A stretch of DNA of 36,284 nucleotides, taken from positions 1 to 36,284 of the forward strand of contig JAXHUH010000325.1 in assembly GCA_034211175.1 (NCBI GenBank), given 5' to 3'. Shown piece by piece: positions 8,376 to 16,779 of this stretch. Position 1 is the stretch's first letter. Each line of letters starts with the position of its first letter. The stretch comes from JAXHUH01 sp034211175. Its GTDB lineage: Bacteria; Actinomycetota; Acidimicrobiia; Acidimicrobiales; CAIXPF01. Both the position numbers and the translations under genes were made by a program. The notes under the pieces are model-generated. The model saw only the letters and a list, made by a program, of their open reading frames with translations. It searched no databases and was not told the DNA's origin.

Positions 8376-8831
8376 CGCGATGCACCCACATCGGTGCGGG
8401 CACTGGGGAATCCCGAAATCTGAGGAGCATCACCAATGGCGCACGAAGGCTCAGGAGAGGGGGAGAGGTGTCGCTCATCTCTTGCGCACTGCGCGCCGAG
8501 GCTCGCAGATGTGTGCGTGCGTGCATTCACACGCACGTCACCAGAACGAAGTGGACGGTGAACCACGCGGCCAATATCATTCATTCGCATGAGGAACATG
8601 CGTTTACCCGGCACGACAGTCTGGAGATCGGCAGGAAACCTCCGTCCGTAGCGGACGGGCCTGCGTGCGGCCTCACGCATGCGCGCAAGCTACACCAAGC
8701 GAACACGCATCTCCAGGACCCCTTCGCCAGCTGTCGCAACGTCGCGATGAGCACTGCGAGACGGCCGCCAAAGCCTGAAGGCCCCCCACCGGCGGCATCG
8801 CTGACTCGACGGACGTTCCCGAGGAGTGGCA
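8376..8831. other. 456-bp divergent intergenic region rich in short inverted repeats
   Basis: Less GC-rich than its surroundings. Perfect inverted repeats: GCACC/GGTGC (8382-8397, just before the XRE start), CGCATG-5-CATGCG (8586-8602), CCGTCCG-3-CGGACGG (8642-8658), TGCGTG-6-CACGCA (8662-8679) and the palindrome CGCATGCG (8676-8683). There is also a GTGCGTG/CACGCAC pair near 8515-8540. The CGCATG half-site recurs. These may be operators for the XRE protein; two could also form RNA hairpins in the leader of the gene at 8832. No coding sequence is supported. Confidence 0.55.
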
Positions 8832-9974
8832 GTGAGTCCCGCCAACAAGCCGCCCAACCCGCTCCAACGACCGACAGACCGGTCGTTCACCGAGTGGCTG
8901 ACGTTCATCGGCCGGGTCATCGTCCGGAGCCGACTCGTCCGCCCGGTCGACTGGCGCAAGGTCGCAGCCTTCGTCGCACTCGTGCTGGCCAGCATCCTGC
9001 TCGTGCTCGCGATCCGAGGAGGGCTGACGAGCCCGATCATCGGCGCCGAGAAGGAGCTCCTCGCGTCAGGCCCCTCGACCACCACGACCGAGACGACCGT
9101 GCCGCCGACGACCACGACGACCGTCCCGGCGACGACCACCACGACGTTCGCGCCCGAGACCACCACGACGACGGCACCGGGGCCGCCGAACGGGCGGTCG
9201 AACGGTGGCACGATCATCGACGCGACCGAGGGTTCGGCCCCGTCCGAGGAGGAGCGGCCCGCGGCCGCACCGCCGACCGACATCTCGTCGAACGGTGCAT
9301 CGGCCGAGGCCTCGCCGGCCTCGCCGGTCACGACGACCGACACGGCACGGCCGACGACCGACACGACAGCGCCGAGGGCTGGCACGACAGCGCCGACGGC
9401 TGACACGACGACTCCGGACCGGCCGGCCGATGCGGTCGCACCGGGCCGCCCGGTCAGCCCCGTTGCGCCCGAGATGCCGCCCGGGGGCCAGGACTCCTGC
9501 GGGGAGCACCGGTTCACCCTGAACGGCGATCCGTCGACCGCCACCGACGACCTGAACCTCCTCGACATCAGCGAGGGCGACACGGTCCGGTGGACGTGGG
9601 ACGGGCCGTTCGAGGACTGCATCGACGTGTACCTGGCCGACGACGCCGACGAGGGGCTCGCGGTGGCGGAGGGCCTCAGCCTGGCGGTGTACGGCTCGGG
9701 GGACGCGCAGTTCGATCCGGGCTCGGTCGAGCATCTGGCCGCCTCGGACCACTGTGCGCCGGCCGAGTGCGACGGCGGCATCGGTCTGGAGATCACGGTG
9801 CCGGCCATCGCCGATGCCTGCTTCCACCAGATCGATGCGGTGATCGGCCCGCCGCTCGAGCAGCTCGGCCCGTACCCCGGGCCCTTCTACCAGCTCAACC
9901 AGGACCTCGACCGCCTGGTCAGCGCCCGGCACGGGTGGGACGGGGTGTCCCCGCTCGACGAGTGCCCCGAGTGA
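8832..9974 (+). CDS. Membrane-anchored exoprotein with Thr/Pro-rich linker and Cys-containing C-terminal domain
   Basis: 380 residues, no named family. A cytoplasmic N-terminus of about 43 residues is followed by one membrane helix (about 44-62), a linker of TTTTT/Pro repeats (about 82-115), a further low-complexity Thr/Ala/Pro region to about 215, and a compact acidic domain. That domain has six cysteines (DSCGEH, EDCIDV, DHCAPAEC, DACFHQ, DECPE), which could form three disulfides outside the membrane. The GTG at 8832 was chosen because GAGGAG lies 5 bases upstream; the in-frame GTG at 8826 falls inside that site. The stop codon abuts the stop of the converging dehydrogenase gene (TGATCA). 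Cell-surface role inferred. Confidence 0.85.
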   Translation: MSPANKPPNPLQRPTDRSFTEWLTFIGRVIVRSRLVRPVDWRKVAAFVALVLASILLVLAIRGGLTSPIIGAEKELLASGPSTTTTETTVPPTTTTTVPATTTTTFAPETTTTTAPGPPNGRSNGGTIIDATEGSAPSEEERPAAAPPTDISSNGASAEASPASPVTTTDTARPTTDTTAPRAGTTAPTADTTTPDRPADAVAPGRPVSPVAPEMPPGGQDSCGEHRFTLNGDPSTATDDLNLLDISEGDTVRWTWDGPFEDCIDVYLADDADEGLAVAEGLSLAVYGSGDAQFDPGSVEHLAASDHCAPAECDGGIGLEITVPAIADACFHQIDAVIGPPLEQLGPYPGPFYQLNQDLDRLVSARHGWDGVSPLDECPE

Positions 9975-10934
9975 TCAGAGCGGGTTGAGCACGGGGTGGC
10001 CGGAGCGGTGGCGGACGATGTTGTCCGCCACCGCCCGCGCCGCCAACCTCGGCTCGCTCGCCGCGGCGACGTGCGGGGTCACGGTCACCCCGGGGTGGTC
10101 CCACAACGGGCTGTCGACCGGCAGCGGCTCGTCGTCGAACACGTCGAGCACGGCGTGGGCCAGTTGGCCGGCGTCGAGCGCGGCGAGCAGGGCGTCGACG
10201 TCGACGTGGGCGCCCCGCCCGCAGTTCACGATCGACGCGCCGTGCGGCAGCCGGGCCAGGCGGTCGGCATCGAGGATGCCCCTCGTCTCCGGCGTGAGCG
10301 GGAGCAGGTTGACGACGATGTCGGCCCGCCGGAGCAGGTCGTCGAGCCCCGTCGCACCGGACACGACCTCGACCGGCGCCTCCCTGGCCCGTCGGGCCCA
10401 GGCGACGACGCGGAAGCCAAGACCGGCGAGCGTCTCGGTTACCGGGAGCCCGAGTGCGCCGTAGCCGAGCAGGCCGACGACCCGCTCCCGGGCCAGCGGT
10501 TGCGCGTGCGCCGTCCACTGCCGTGCGGCCTGCTGGGCCCGATAGACCGGCAGCTGGCGGTGCAGGGCGAGCACCCAGGCGGCGACGTACTCGACCATGG
10601 CGTCGGTCAACGAGTCGTCGACGAGGCGGGCGGCGGCCACGCCGGGTGGCAGCACGCCGCCGGTCAGCCGGTCCGGGCCCGCCCACGCGCTCTGGACGAA
10701 CCGCAGCGCCGGGAACCGGGCCAGCTCCGCGGGATCGGGGTTGCCGACCACGAGCACGTCCACCGATGACGCGTCGGCAACCGACCCGGCACCGGCCGTC
10801 GACCCGGCACCGGCCGGAGCCACGACCTCGATCCGCTCGTCGGGCAGCAGCGGCGCCAGCCTCCGACGCCAGTCGTCCGCGTCGTCGAGCAGCACGCCGA
10901 CCACACCGCGGCCTTGCCCTGTCATCGACGCCAT
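9975..10934 (-). CDS. D-isomer-specific 2-hydroxyacid dehydrogenase
   Basis: 319 residues, of the NAD(P)-dependent D-2-hydroxyacid dehydrogenase family; the best guess among members is glyoxylate/hydroxypyruvate reductase. The nucleotide-binding motif GYGALG lies at about 158-163. The catalytic trio is present: Arg240 (NCGRGAHVD), Glu269 (DDEPLP) and His288 (TPHVAA). An 18-bp unit is tandemly duplicated at 10782-10817 and encodes an AGAGS repeat in the variable N-terminal region. The first ATG overlaps the stop of the upstream ABC gene as TGATG, so I take 10934 as the start; an ATG at 10925 is the alternative. Substrate cannot be told from sequence, and its link to the exporter is only positional. 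Confidence 0.92.
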   Translation of the reverse strand: MASMTGQGRGVVGVLLDDADDWRRRLAPLLPDERIEVVAPAGAGSTAGAGSVADASSVDVLVVGNPDPAELARFPALRFVQSAWAGPDRLTGGVLPPGVAAARLVDDSLTDAMVEYVAAWVLALHRQLPVYRAQQAARQWTAHAQPLARERVVGLLGYGALGLPVTETLAGLGFRVVAWARRAREAPVEVVSGATGLDDLLRRADIVVNLLPLTPETRGILDADRLARLPHGASIVNCGRGAHVDVDALLAALDAGQLAHAVLDVFDDEPLPVDSPLWDHPGVTVTPHVAAASEPRLAARAVADNIVRHRSGHPVLNPL

Positions 10935-12721
10935 CAGCTCGCCTGCCGGCCGGCGAGGGCGGCGAAGGTGCCACCGGCGTGGACCAGGTCGTCGTAGCGG
11001 CCGACCTCGACGAGACCGCCCGCGTCGAGCACCGCGATCTGGTCGGCGTCGCGGATGGTCGAGAGGCGGTGGGCGACCACGAACGTCGTCCGCCCGGCCA
11101 TCAGCCGGCCGAGGGCCTCCTGGACCAGCGCCTCGCTGGCGGTGTCGAGGGCGCTGGTCGCCTCGTCGAGGATCAGCACCTTCGGGTCCCGCAGCAGCGC
11201 CCGGGCGATGGCGAGGCGCTGCTTCTGGCCGCCGGAGAGGCGTGTGCCCTCCTGGCCGATCGGGGTGTCGAGCCCGTCCGCCATCCGCTCGACGAACTCG
11301 AGGGCGTTGGCGTCGGCCAGGGCGGCGACGATGCGGTCGTCGTCGACCCCTTCCAGGCCGTGGGCCACGTTCTCGCGCACCGACCCCTCGAACAGGAGCG
11401 ACTCCTGGGGCACGACGGAGAGGTGGGAGCGGAACGTCCGCAGGTCGAGCGACGCCATGTCCCGACCGTCGAGCACGATCCGACCCGCGGTCGGGCGGAT
11501 GAAGCCGATCACCAGGTTGACCAGCGTCGACTTCCCCGACCCCGACGGGCCGACGAACGCCAACGTGGTGCCGGGCTCGACGTCGAGGGTGATGTCGTGC
11601 ACCGCCCACTCGTCGGCCCCCGGGTAGCGGAAGCCGACGCCCTCGAAGGAGATCGCGCCCCGCACCGCACGGACCGGCGCCTTGCCCTCGTTCTCCTCGA
11701 CGTCGGGGCTCTGGAGCACCTCCCCCATCGACCGGATCGACTCGACGCCCTTGGTCAGCTGGGGCGCGAGCCCGGCCATCGCCAGCACGGCGGAGGTGAG
11801 CTGGTTGAAGAACCCGGTGAGCATGACCACGTCGCCGATCGTGATGTCGACGGCGCCGGTGCGGTACGCCCACGCGGCGAGCACCAGGCAGACGAGGTTG
11901 AACAGCTGGAACGTCACCCACGAGACGCCGCTGAACATGGCGTTGACCGCGTCGAGCTCCATGCCGGCCCGCCGCACCCGGACGAAGCTCTCGCTCATCC
12001 GGTCGAGCTGGGGGCGCTCGAGGCCGTGTGCCCGGGTCACGGGCAGCAGGTGGGTCATCTCCGCGACCCGCGACGACATGTGCTCGAGCTCGCGGCGGAA
12101 CACGGAGTTGCGGTGGTTCATCGACCGGCGCAGCAGGATGATCACGAACGCCGCAACCGGCACGACGGCGACGTAGAACACCGCGAACGCCGGCGCCCGC
12201 ACCAACGTCACCGCCAACGCGAACAGGATCGTGACCAGTGCGTTGAGGCCCTGGTCGAAGAGGATGCGGCTCATCTGCTCGACGTTCTCCACGTCGCGCA
12301 GCACCTTCGTCTCCAGCGCTGCGGAGCCCCTCTCGGTGGTGAAGCCGAGCGACAGGTGCTGGAGGCGGCGGCAGATGGCGGAGCGCAGCCGGGTCTCGAT
12401 CGTCCGGGTGGCGTGGCTGAGCAGCTTGACGTGCAGGTAGTGGGTCGGGATGTTCTGGGCGAGCAGGACGGCCATGCCGATCGCGTAGAGCCACAGCGTG
12501 GACAGCGAGCGGCCCTCGGCGACGACGTCGACGATGCGTGCGGTCACGAACGGCAACACGACGGCCGGGCTGACCTTCACGAGGAAGAGGCCGAGCGACG
12601 CCAGCACCCGGCCCCGCTCCCGGCGGAACAGGTACGCGTACGTGCGGAGGAGGTGCTCGCCCCGGTAGCGATGCTCGAGCAGCTCGAGGTCCTCGCCCGG
12701 GGGTGCGAGTTCATTCGCCAT
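10934..12721 (-). CDS. ABC transporter, fused permease and ATP-binding protein (exporter type)
   Basis: 595 residues, a half-transporter of the MsbA/LmrA exporter class that should work as a dimer in the inner membrane. The transmembrane domain (about 30-320) contains roughly six hydrophobic segments. The nucleotide-binding domain has Walker A GPSGSGKST, the Q-loop VVPQES, the signature LSGGQKQR, Walker B VLILDEATSAL and the H-loop VVAHRLST, so it looks catalytically intact. ATG 12721 (MANELAPPG) follows a GGAAGTGCAGG stretch; sequence upstream in frame is low-complexity Arg/Pro and unlikely to be translated. It is the first gene of a leftward pair with the dehydrogenase. Substrate unknown. 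Confidence 0.95.
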   Translation of the reverse strand: MANELAPPGEDLELLEHRYRGEHLLRTYAYLFRRERGRVLASLGLFLVKVSPAVVLPFVTARIVDVVAEGRSLSTLWLYAIGMAVLLAQNIPTHYLHVKLLSHATRTIETRLRSAICRRLQHLSLGFTTERGSAALETKVLRDVENVEQMSRILFDQGLNALVTILFALAVTLVRAPAFAVFYVAVVPVAAFVIILLRRSMNHRNSVFRRELEHMSSRVAEMTHLLPVTRAHGLERPQLDRMSESFVRVRRAGMELDAVNAMFSGVSWVTFQLFNLVCLVLAAWAYRTGAVDITIGDVVMLTGFFNQLTSAVLAMAGLAPQLTKGVESIRSMGEVLQSPDVEENEGKAPVRAVRGAISFEGVGFRYPGADEWAVHDITLDVEPGTTLAFVGPSGSGKSTLVNLVIGFIRPTAGRIVLDGRDMASLDLRTFRSHLSVVPQESLLFEGSVRENVAHGLEGVDDDRIVAALADANALEFVERMADGLDTPIGQEGTRLSGGQKQRLAIARALLRDPKVLILDEATSALDTASEALVQEALGRLMAGRTTFVVAHRLSTIRDADQIAVLDAGGLVEVGRYDDLVHAGGTFAALAGRQAS

Positions 12722-13027
12722 CGTGACCTGCACTTCCTTCTCGCCGGACCGGGCGGGCGGCGCGGCACCGCTCCGGCCGGAGGGGGCTTCGGTCCGGCCC
12801 CGGCGACCGCGTGGCGGGCGACGAGTCGGCGGCGCAGGGCTCGGAGCGCCCACAGCGTAGGGCCGACGACCCGGCCGTCCGGGAGCCCGGAACGGCCGCG
12901 CACGGGGCTAGACCGGATCGGGACGGATCGCGACGGCGCACCGCAACGGTGCGACGCTGTCGGTCAGCGGGCGGGCGGCCGCCCCGAAGAACGGTTATTC
13001 TCGGCGCGACGTGAGGGGAGAACGGTC
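12722..13027. other. 306-bp divergent intergenic region
   Basis: Lies between the leftward ABC exporter and the rightward TetR operon. Very GC-rich up to about 12985. The only clear signal is a possible -10 TATTCT at 12996-13001 followed by a strong Shine-Dalgarno sequence (GAGGGGAG, 13013-13020). No gene is supported. Confidence 0.55.
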
Positions 13028-13096
13028 ATGGGGAGCCATCGGGTGCGGCCACGGACGGCCCGGCACCACGCATGCGGGGAGCTGAGGCACCTGTGA
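13028..13096 (+). CDS. Short leader ORF coupled to tetR-type gene
   Basis: A 22-codon ORF (begins MGSHRVRPRT, ends ELRHL) with the best ribosome-binding site in this region: GAGGGGAG seven bases before the ATG. A TATTCT -10 about 30 bases upstream predicts a transcript starting near 13008. Its stop TGA overlaps the GTG start of the TetR gene as GTGA, so translation of the leader could feed ribosomes to the regulator. It is rich in Arg and His. Whether the peptide matters or only the act of translation is unknown; it could be a chance ORF. Confidence 0.45.
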   Translation: MGSHRVRPRTARHHACGELRHL

Positions 13097-13776
13097 GCGG
13101 TGACGACCTCGACGACACGACCGTCGCCGGCACCAGCGGCACCGGAACCGGCGACGAGCCGGCGGACGACGCGGCCCCACGAGACGAGCTGCGCGAACGG
13201 CTCCTGCGGGCCGCGGCGACCGCCTTCGCCCGCCGCGGCTACGCCGGCACCCGGATCATGGACATCGTGCGGGAGGCCGGCCTGTCGACCGGCGCCGTGT
13301 ACGGCCGGTTCAGCTCGAAGAACGACCTGCTGCGCGAAGCGGTGGTGAGCCGCTCGACGCGGGCCGGTGTCTTCGCCGCCGCCGGCGTCCACCACCTCGC
13401 CGACCTGGTCGCGGGCGCCGCGTCCCGGATCGACCGGCCGCTGTCGAACGCCGAGGCGATGCGCCTCGAGGCCTACGTGACGGCCCGGCGCGAGCCGGAG
13501 GTGTCCCAGGCGCTGGCCGAGGCGGCCGAGCACTGGCGCTCCGAGCTGCAGCCGGTCGTCGACGCCGCGGAGGCCGACGGCACGCTCGCCGACGACGTCG
13601 ACCCCGAGGCCCTGCTGTTCCTCGTGCGGATCGTCTACTACGGCCTGCTGCTCCACCGGGGCTCGGGCATCGACGGCCCCGACCCGGCGGCGTGGAAGGC
13701 CCTGATCGGGCGCATCGTCTGGAGCCTGGGCCAACCCGCGCCGCCCGACCTCACCGCCGGGGAGGCCGCCGACTAG
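13093..13776 (+). CDS. TetR/AcrR family transcriptional regulator
   Basis: 227 residues. After a disordered acidic N-terminus of about 35 residues comes the TetR DNA-binding domain: LLRAAATAFARRGYAGTRI, DIVREAGLSTGAVYGRFSSK, then NDLLREAVV. The C-terminal ligand domain is divergent as usual. Start set at GTG 13093 because its GTGA overlap with a well-initiated leader ORF and the TGAGG upstream favour it; an in-frame ATG at 13072 lacks a ribosome-binding site. It lies 130 bases before an acyl-CoA dehydrogenase/synthetase/SDR operon in the same orientation and most likely represses that operon and itself in response to an acyl-CoA; this role is inferred. Confidence 0.93.
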   Translation: MSGDDLDDTTVAGTSGTGTGDEPADDAAPRDELRERLLRAAATAFARRGYAGTRIMDIVREAGLSTGAVYGRFSSKNDLLREAVVSRSTRAGVFAAAGVHHLADLVAGAASRIDRPLSNAEAMRLEAYVTARREPEVSQALAEAAEHWRSELQPVVDAAEADGTLADDVDPEALLFLVRIVYYGLLLHRGSGIDGPDPAAWKALIGRIVWSLGQPAPPDLTAGEAAD

Positions 13777-13781
13777 CGACG

Positions 13782-13807
13782 GTGTGTGGCGCCGCGCCGC
13801 CGCACAC
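13782..13807. promoter_or_regulatory. Imperfect 26-bp palindrome between tetR-type gene and acyl-CoA operon
   Basis: Arms GTGTG and CACAC with inner GGCG/CGCC pairs; 11 of 13 positions pair. It starts 6 bases after the TetR stop codon. It may be a TetR operator or a hairpin terminator/attenuator. A second, perfect palindrome CCGGTACCGG lies at 13847-13856, 50 bases before the next gene. Confidence 0.4.
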
Positions 13808-13906
13808 GACACAGACACGGATCGCAGGGCCGTTCGGGGGATCGGCCCGGTACCGGTCCGGTGGGTTCACCCGCCGGGCCTCCGTCAACCAGGGGGGAAT
13901 GCACCG

Positions 13907-15118
13907 ATGGCCATGACCGTCGATCTCGGCCCGCAGGCCGAGCGCTTCCGCGCCGAGGTGCGCGAGTGGCTGAGCGAGAACCGGCCCGAGGGCCTCGAGG
14001 ACGTCGACCTGCGACGTCCCCGGGCCATCGACCAACCCGCGCTCGACGCGTGGACCGACAAGCTCCACGCCGCCGGGTACCTGTGCGTCGCCTGGCCGAA
14101 GGAGTACGGCGGCCGGGGCCTCACCGGCGTCGAGGTCGCCGTCATGAACGAGGAGTTCGCCAACGCCCACGTCCCCCGGGTCACCCGGGGCATGGGCGAG
14201 TGGCTGGTCGGCCCGTCGATCATCGTCCACGGCACCGACGAGCAGAAGAACCGGTTCCTGCCCCGGATCATCGACGGCACCGACCGCTACTGCCAGGGCT
14301 TCTCCGAGCCCGACGCCGGCTCCGACCTCGCCGGGCTCAAGACCCGGGGCGTGGTCGACGGCGAGGAGGTCGTGGTCACCGGCCAGAAGGTGTGGACCTC
14401 GGGCGCGCAGCTGGCGAACATGATGTTCTGCCTCTGCCGCACCGATCCGGAGGCGCCCAAGCACCGGGGCATCTCCTACGTGCTCATCCCGATGACGACG
14501 GAGGACGGCGGCTCCAACGGGATCGAGCTGCGACCGATCCGCCAGATCACCGGCGACAGCGGCTTCTGCGAGACGTTCCTGACCGAGGCCCGCGCCCCGG
14601 TCGACAACGTGATCGGCGGCCTCCACAACGGTTGGCGGGTGGCGATGACCACGCTCGGCAACGAGCGGGGCGCGAACGCCACCACCCAGCACGTGCAGTA
14701 CCAGCGCCAGTTCTGGCGCATCGTCGACGAGGCCCGCGCCCGCGGCGTCGACCAGGACCCGATCACCCGCCAGAAGCTGGCGTGGGCGTACTCCCACACC
14801 GAGATCATGCGCATCGCCGGCCTGCGGACCCTGTCCGACGTGATCGCCGGCCGCCAGCCCGGCCCGGCGGCGTCGATCAACAAGATGTTCTGGTCGGAGT
14901 ACGCCCGCGACGTGAGCGAGTGGGCGATGAACCTGCGGGGCGCCGACTCGATGATCCGGCCCGAACGTGAGGGCTACGGGCTCGACCGCTGGCAGACCGA
15001 GTTCCTCGGCAGCCGCTCGGGCGTCATCTGGGGCGGCACCGCCCAGGTCCAGCGCAACATCGTCGGCGAGCGGGTCCTCGGCCTGCCGAAGGAGCCGAGC
15101 GTGGAGGGCGGCAAGTGA
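13907..15118 (+). CDS. Acyl-CoA dehydrogenase family protein
   Basis: 403 residues, FAD-dependent alpha,beta-desaturation of an acyl-CoA. Visible family signatures: FSEPDAGSDLAGLKT near 132, the VTGQKVWTSGAQ block near 157, NERG at 252, and GGTAQVQRNIVGERVLG near the C-terminus. The usual catalytic Glu before the C-terminal GT is Gly here, but Glu253 (TLGNERG) aligns with the base of isovaleryl-CoA and long-chain enzymes, so the protein is probably active. ATG 13907 follows AGGGGGGA at good spacing. Its stop overlaps the GTG of the acyl-CoA synthetase (GTGA). Resembles actinobacterial FadE proteins used for branched or sterol-derived acyl chains; substrate uncertain. Confidence 0.93.
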   Translation: MAMTVDLGPQAERFRAEVREWLSENRPEGLEDVDLRRPRAIDQPALDAWTDKLHAAGYLCVAWPKEYGGRGLTGVEVAVMNEEFANAHVPRVTRGMGEWLVGPSIIVHGTDEQKNRFLPRIIDGTDRYCQGFSEPDAGSDLAGLKTRGVVDGEEVVVTGQKVWTSGAQLANMMFCLCRTDPEAPKHRGISYVLIPMTTEDGGSNGIELRPIRQITGDSGFCETFLTEARAPVDNVIGGLHNGWRVAMTTLGNERGANATTQHVQYQRQFWRIVDEARARGVDQDPITRQKLAWAYSHTEIMRIAGLRTLSDVIAGRQPGPAASINKMFWSEYARDVSEWAMNLRGADSMIRPEREGYGLDRWQTEFLGSRSGVIWGGTAQVQRNIVGERVLGLPKEPSVEGGK

Positions 15119-16779
15119 GCACGACCGGCACCTCCACGACCGGCACCTCCACCGACGCGAACGCGATCGATGCCGAGCGGGCCGAGGCCGAGGCGTCCGG
15201 CATGACGCTGGCCTACTGGGCCCGCCGTCAGCCCGACGTCCCGGCGATCACCAGCTCCCACGGCGACAAGACGTTCGCCGAGCTCAACGAGGACGCCAAC
15301 CGCCTCGCCCGTGCGCTGCGGGCCCGGGGCCTGCAGGCCGGCGACGCGGTGGCGTTCATGGTGTCGAACCGGGCCGAGTTCCCGACCGTGATGGCCGCGG
15401 CTCAGCGTGCCGGCCTGCGGTTCACGCCGATCAACTGGCACCTGACCGCCGAGGAGGCGTCGTACATCGTCGCCGACTGCGAGGCGAAGGCGTTCGTCGC
15501 CGACGCCCGGTTCGCCGACGTCGCCGCCGACGCCGCCCGGCGGGCCACCGACGCCACGGTGCGGTTCTCGGTGGGCGGGACCATCGACGGGTTCGAGAGC
15601 TTCGACGCCGCGCTCGCCGCCGAGGACCCGGCTGATCTCGACGACCCGATCGCCGGCGGCGCCATGCTCTACACCTCGGGCACGACGGGCCGGCCCAAGG
15701 GCGTGTACCGGCCCGGCTACGGCGGCACGACCGGCAGCACGCTCAGCCACCTGCGCTACGAGCCTGGGGTCCACCGTCACCTGTGCACCGGGCCGCTCTA
15801 CCACGCCGCGCCGCTCGTCATCTCCCTCAACGGGCCGCTGCTCAAGGGCGTCGGGGTCGTGCTGATGGACGGCTGGTCGGCCGAGGAGACCCTCGCCCTG
15901 ATCGAGCGTCACGGCATCACCCACTCGCACATGGTGGCGACGATGTTCCACCGCCTCCTGTCGCTGCCCGACGAGGTGCGGGAGGCGGCCGACGTCTCGT
16001 CGCTCGTCACCGTCCTCCACGGCGCGGCACCCACGCCGGTGTCGGTGAAGCAGGCCATCATCGACTGGTGGGGCCCGGTGCTCTTCGAGTACTACGCCGC
16101 CACCGAGGGTGCCGGCACGGTCGTGACCAGCGAGGAGTGGCTCAAGAAGCCGGGCACGGTCGGGCGCACGCCCCGGCCTGACCACGTGCGCATCGTCGAC
16201 GACGAGGGGAACCTCCAGCCGGCCGGGGTGCCGGGGACGATCTACCTGAAGGCGCCGACGGTCGGGCGCTTCGAGTACTTCAAGGACCCGGACAAGACCT
16301 CCCGAACCTACCGGGAGGACCACTTCACCCTCGGCGACGTCGGCTACCTCGACGAGGACGGCTACCTGTTCCTCACCGACCGCAGCGCGAACCTGATCAT
16401 CTCCGGTGGCGTGAACATCTACCCGGCCGAGGTCGAGGCGGCGCTGTTCGACCACCCGGCGATCGCCGACGCCGCGGTGATCGGCGTGCCCGACCCCGAG
16501 TGGGGCGAGACCGTGGTCGCGGTCGTCCAGGTGAAGGACGGGGTGCCGCAGAGCGAGGAGACCGCGGCCGACCTCATCGCCCACTGCCGGGCGAACCTCG
16601 CCCACTACAAGTGCCCCCGACGGGTCGACTTCACCGACGAGCTGCCCCGGACCGACACCGGGAAGCTCTACAAGCGCCGCCTCCGCGACCAGTACCGGGC
16701 CGCGGCCGAGGCGGGACAGAACCAGCCAGGAGCACAGAACCGACCAGGAGCACCGCACACCGGGGGGAGCACGACATGA
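15115..16779 (+). CDS. AMP-binding acyl-CoA synthetase
   Basis: 554 residues; activates a carboxylic acid with ATP and CoA. Motifs in order: the P-loop YTSGTTGRPKG near 183-193, EYYAATEG (A5 motif) near 323, the LGDVGYLDEDGYLFLTDR block near 404, GGVNIYPAEVE and the catalytic Lys in DTGKLYKRRL near 520. Both ends carry short in-frame tandem repeats: two exact 15-bp copies at 15121-15150 (TTGTS) and two 18-bp copies at 16716-16751 with one mismatch (QNQPGA/QNRPGA), making low-complexity tails outside the fold. It overlaps its neighbours by 4 bp on both sides, so the three genes are one translationally coupled unit. FadD-like; substrate unknown. Confidence 0.94.
   Translation: MSTTGTSTTGTSTDANAIDAERAEAEASGMTLAYWARRQPDVPAITSSHGDKTFAELNEDANRLARALRARGLQAGDAVAFMVSNRAEFPTVMAAAQRAGLRFTPINWHLTAEEASYIVADCEAKAFVADARFADVAADAARRATDATVRFSVGGTIDGFESFDAALAAEDPADLDDPIAGGAMLYTSGTTGRPKGVYRPGYGGTTGSTLSHLRYEPGVHRHLCTGPLYHAAPLVISLNGPLLKGVGVVLMDGWSAEETLALIERHGITHSHMVATMFHRLLSLPDEVREAADVSSLVTVLHGAAPTPVSVKQAIIDWWGPVLFEYYAATEGAGTVVTSEEWLKKPGTVGRTPRPDHVRIVDDEGNLQPAGVPGTIYLKAPTVGRFEYFKDPDKTSRTYREDHFTLGDVGYLDEDGYLFLTDRSANLIISGGVNIYPAEVEAALFDHPAIADAAVIGVPDPEWGETVVAVVQVKDGVPQSEETAADLIAHCRANLAHYKCPRRVDFTDELPRTDTGKLYKRRLRDQYRAAAEAGQNQPGAQNRPGAPHTGGSTT

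Noticed and set aside
9060..9420. Thr-codon repeats (accacgacg...) as a CRISPR or minisatellite array
   Set aside because: Irregular and explained by the Thr/Pro-rich linker of the encoded protein; no unique spacers.
10454..13096. An 880-codon plus-strand open frame across the ABC transporter and dehydrogenase genes
   Set aside because: Antisense shadow of well-supported genes with composition typical of such shadows. Only its last 23 codons (leader ORF at 13028) have an independent ribosome-binding site.
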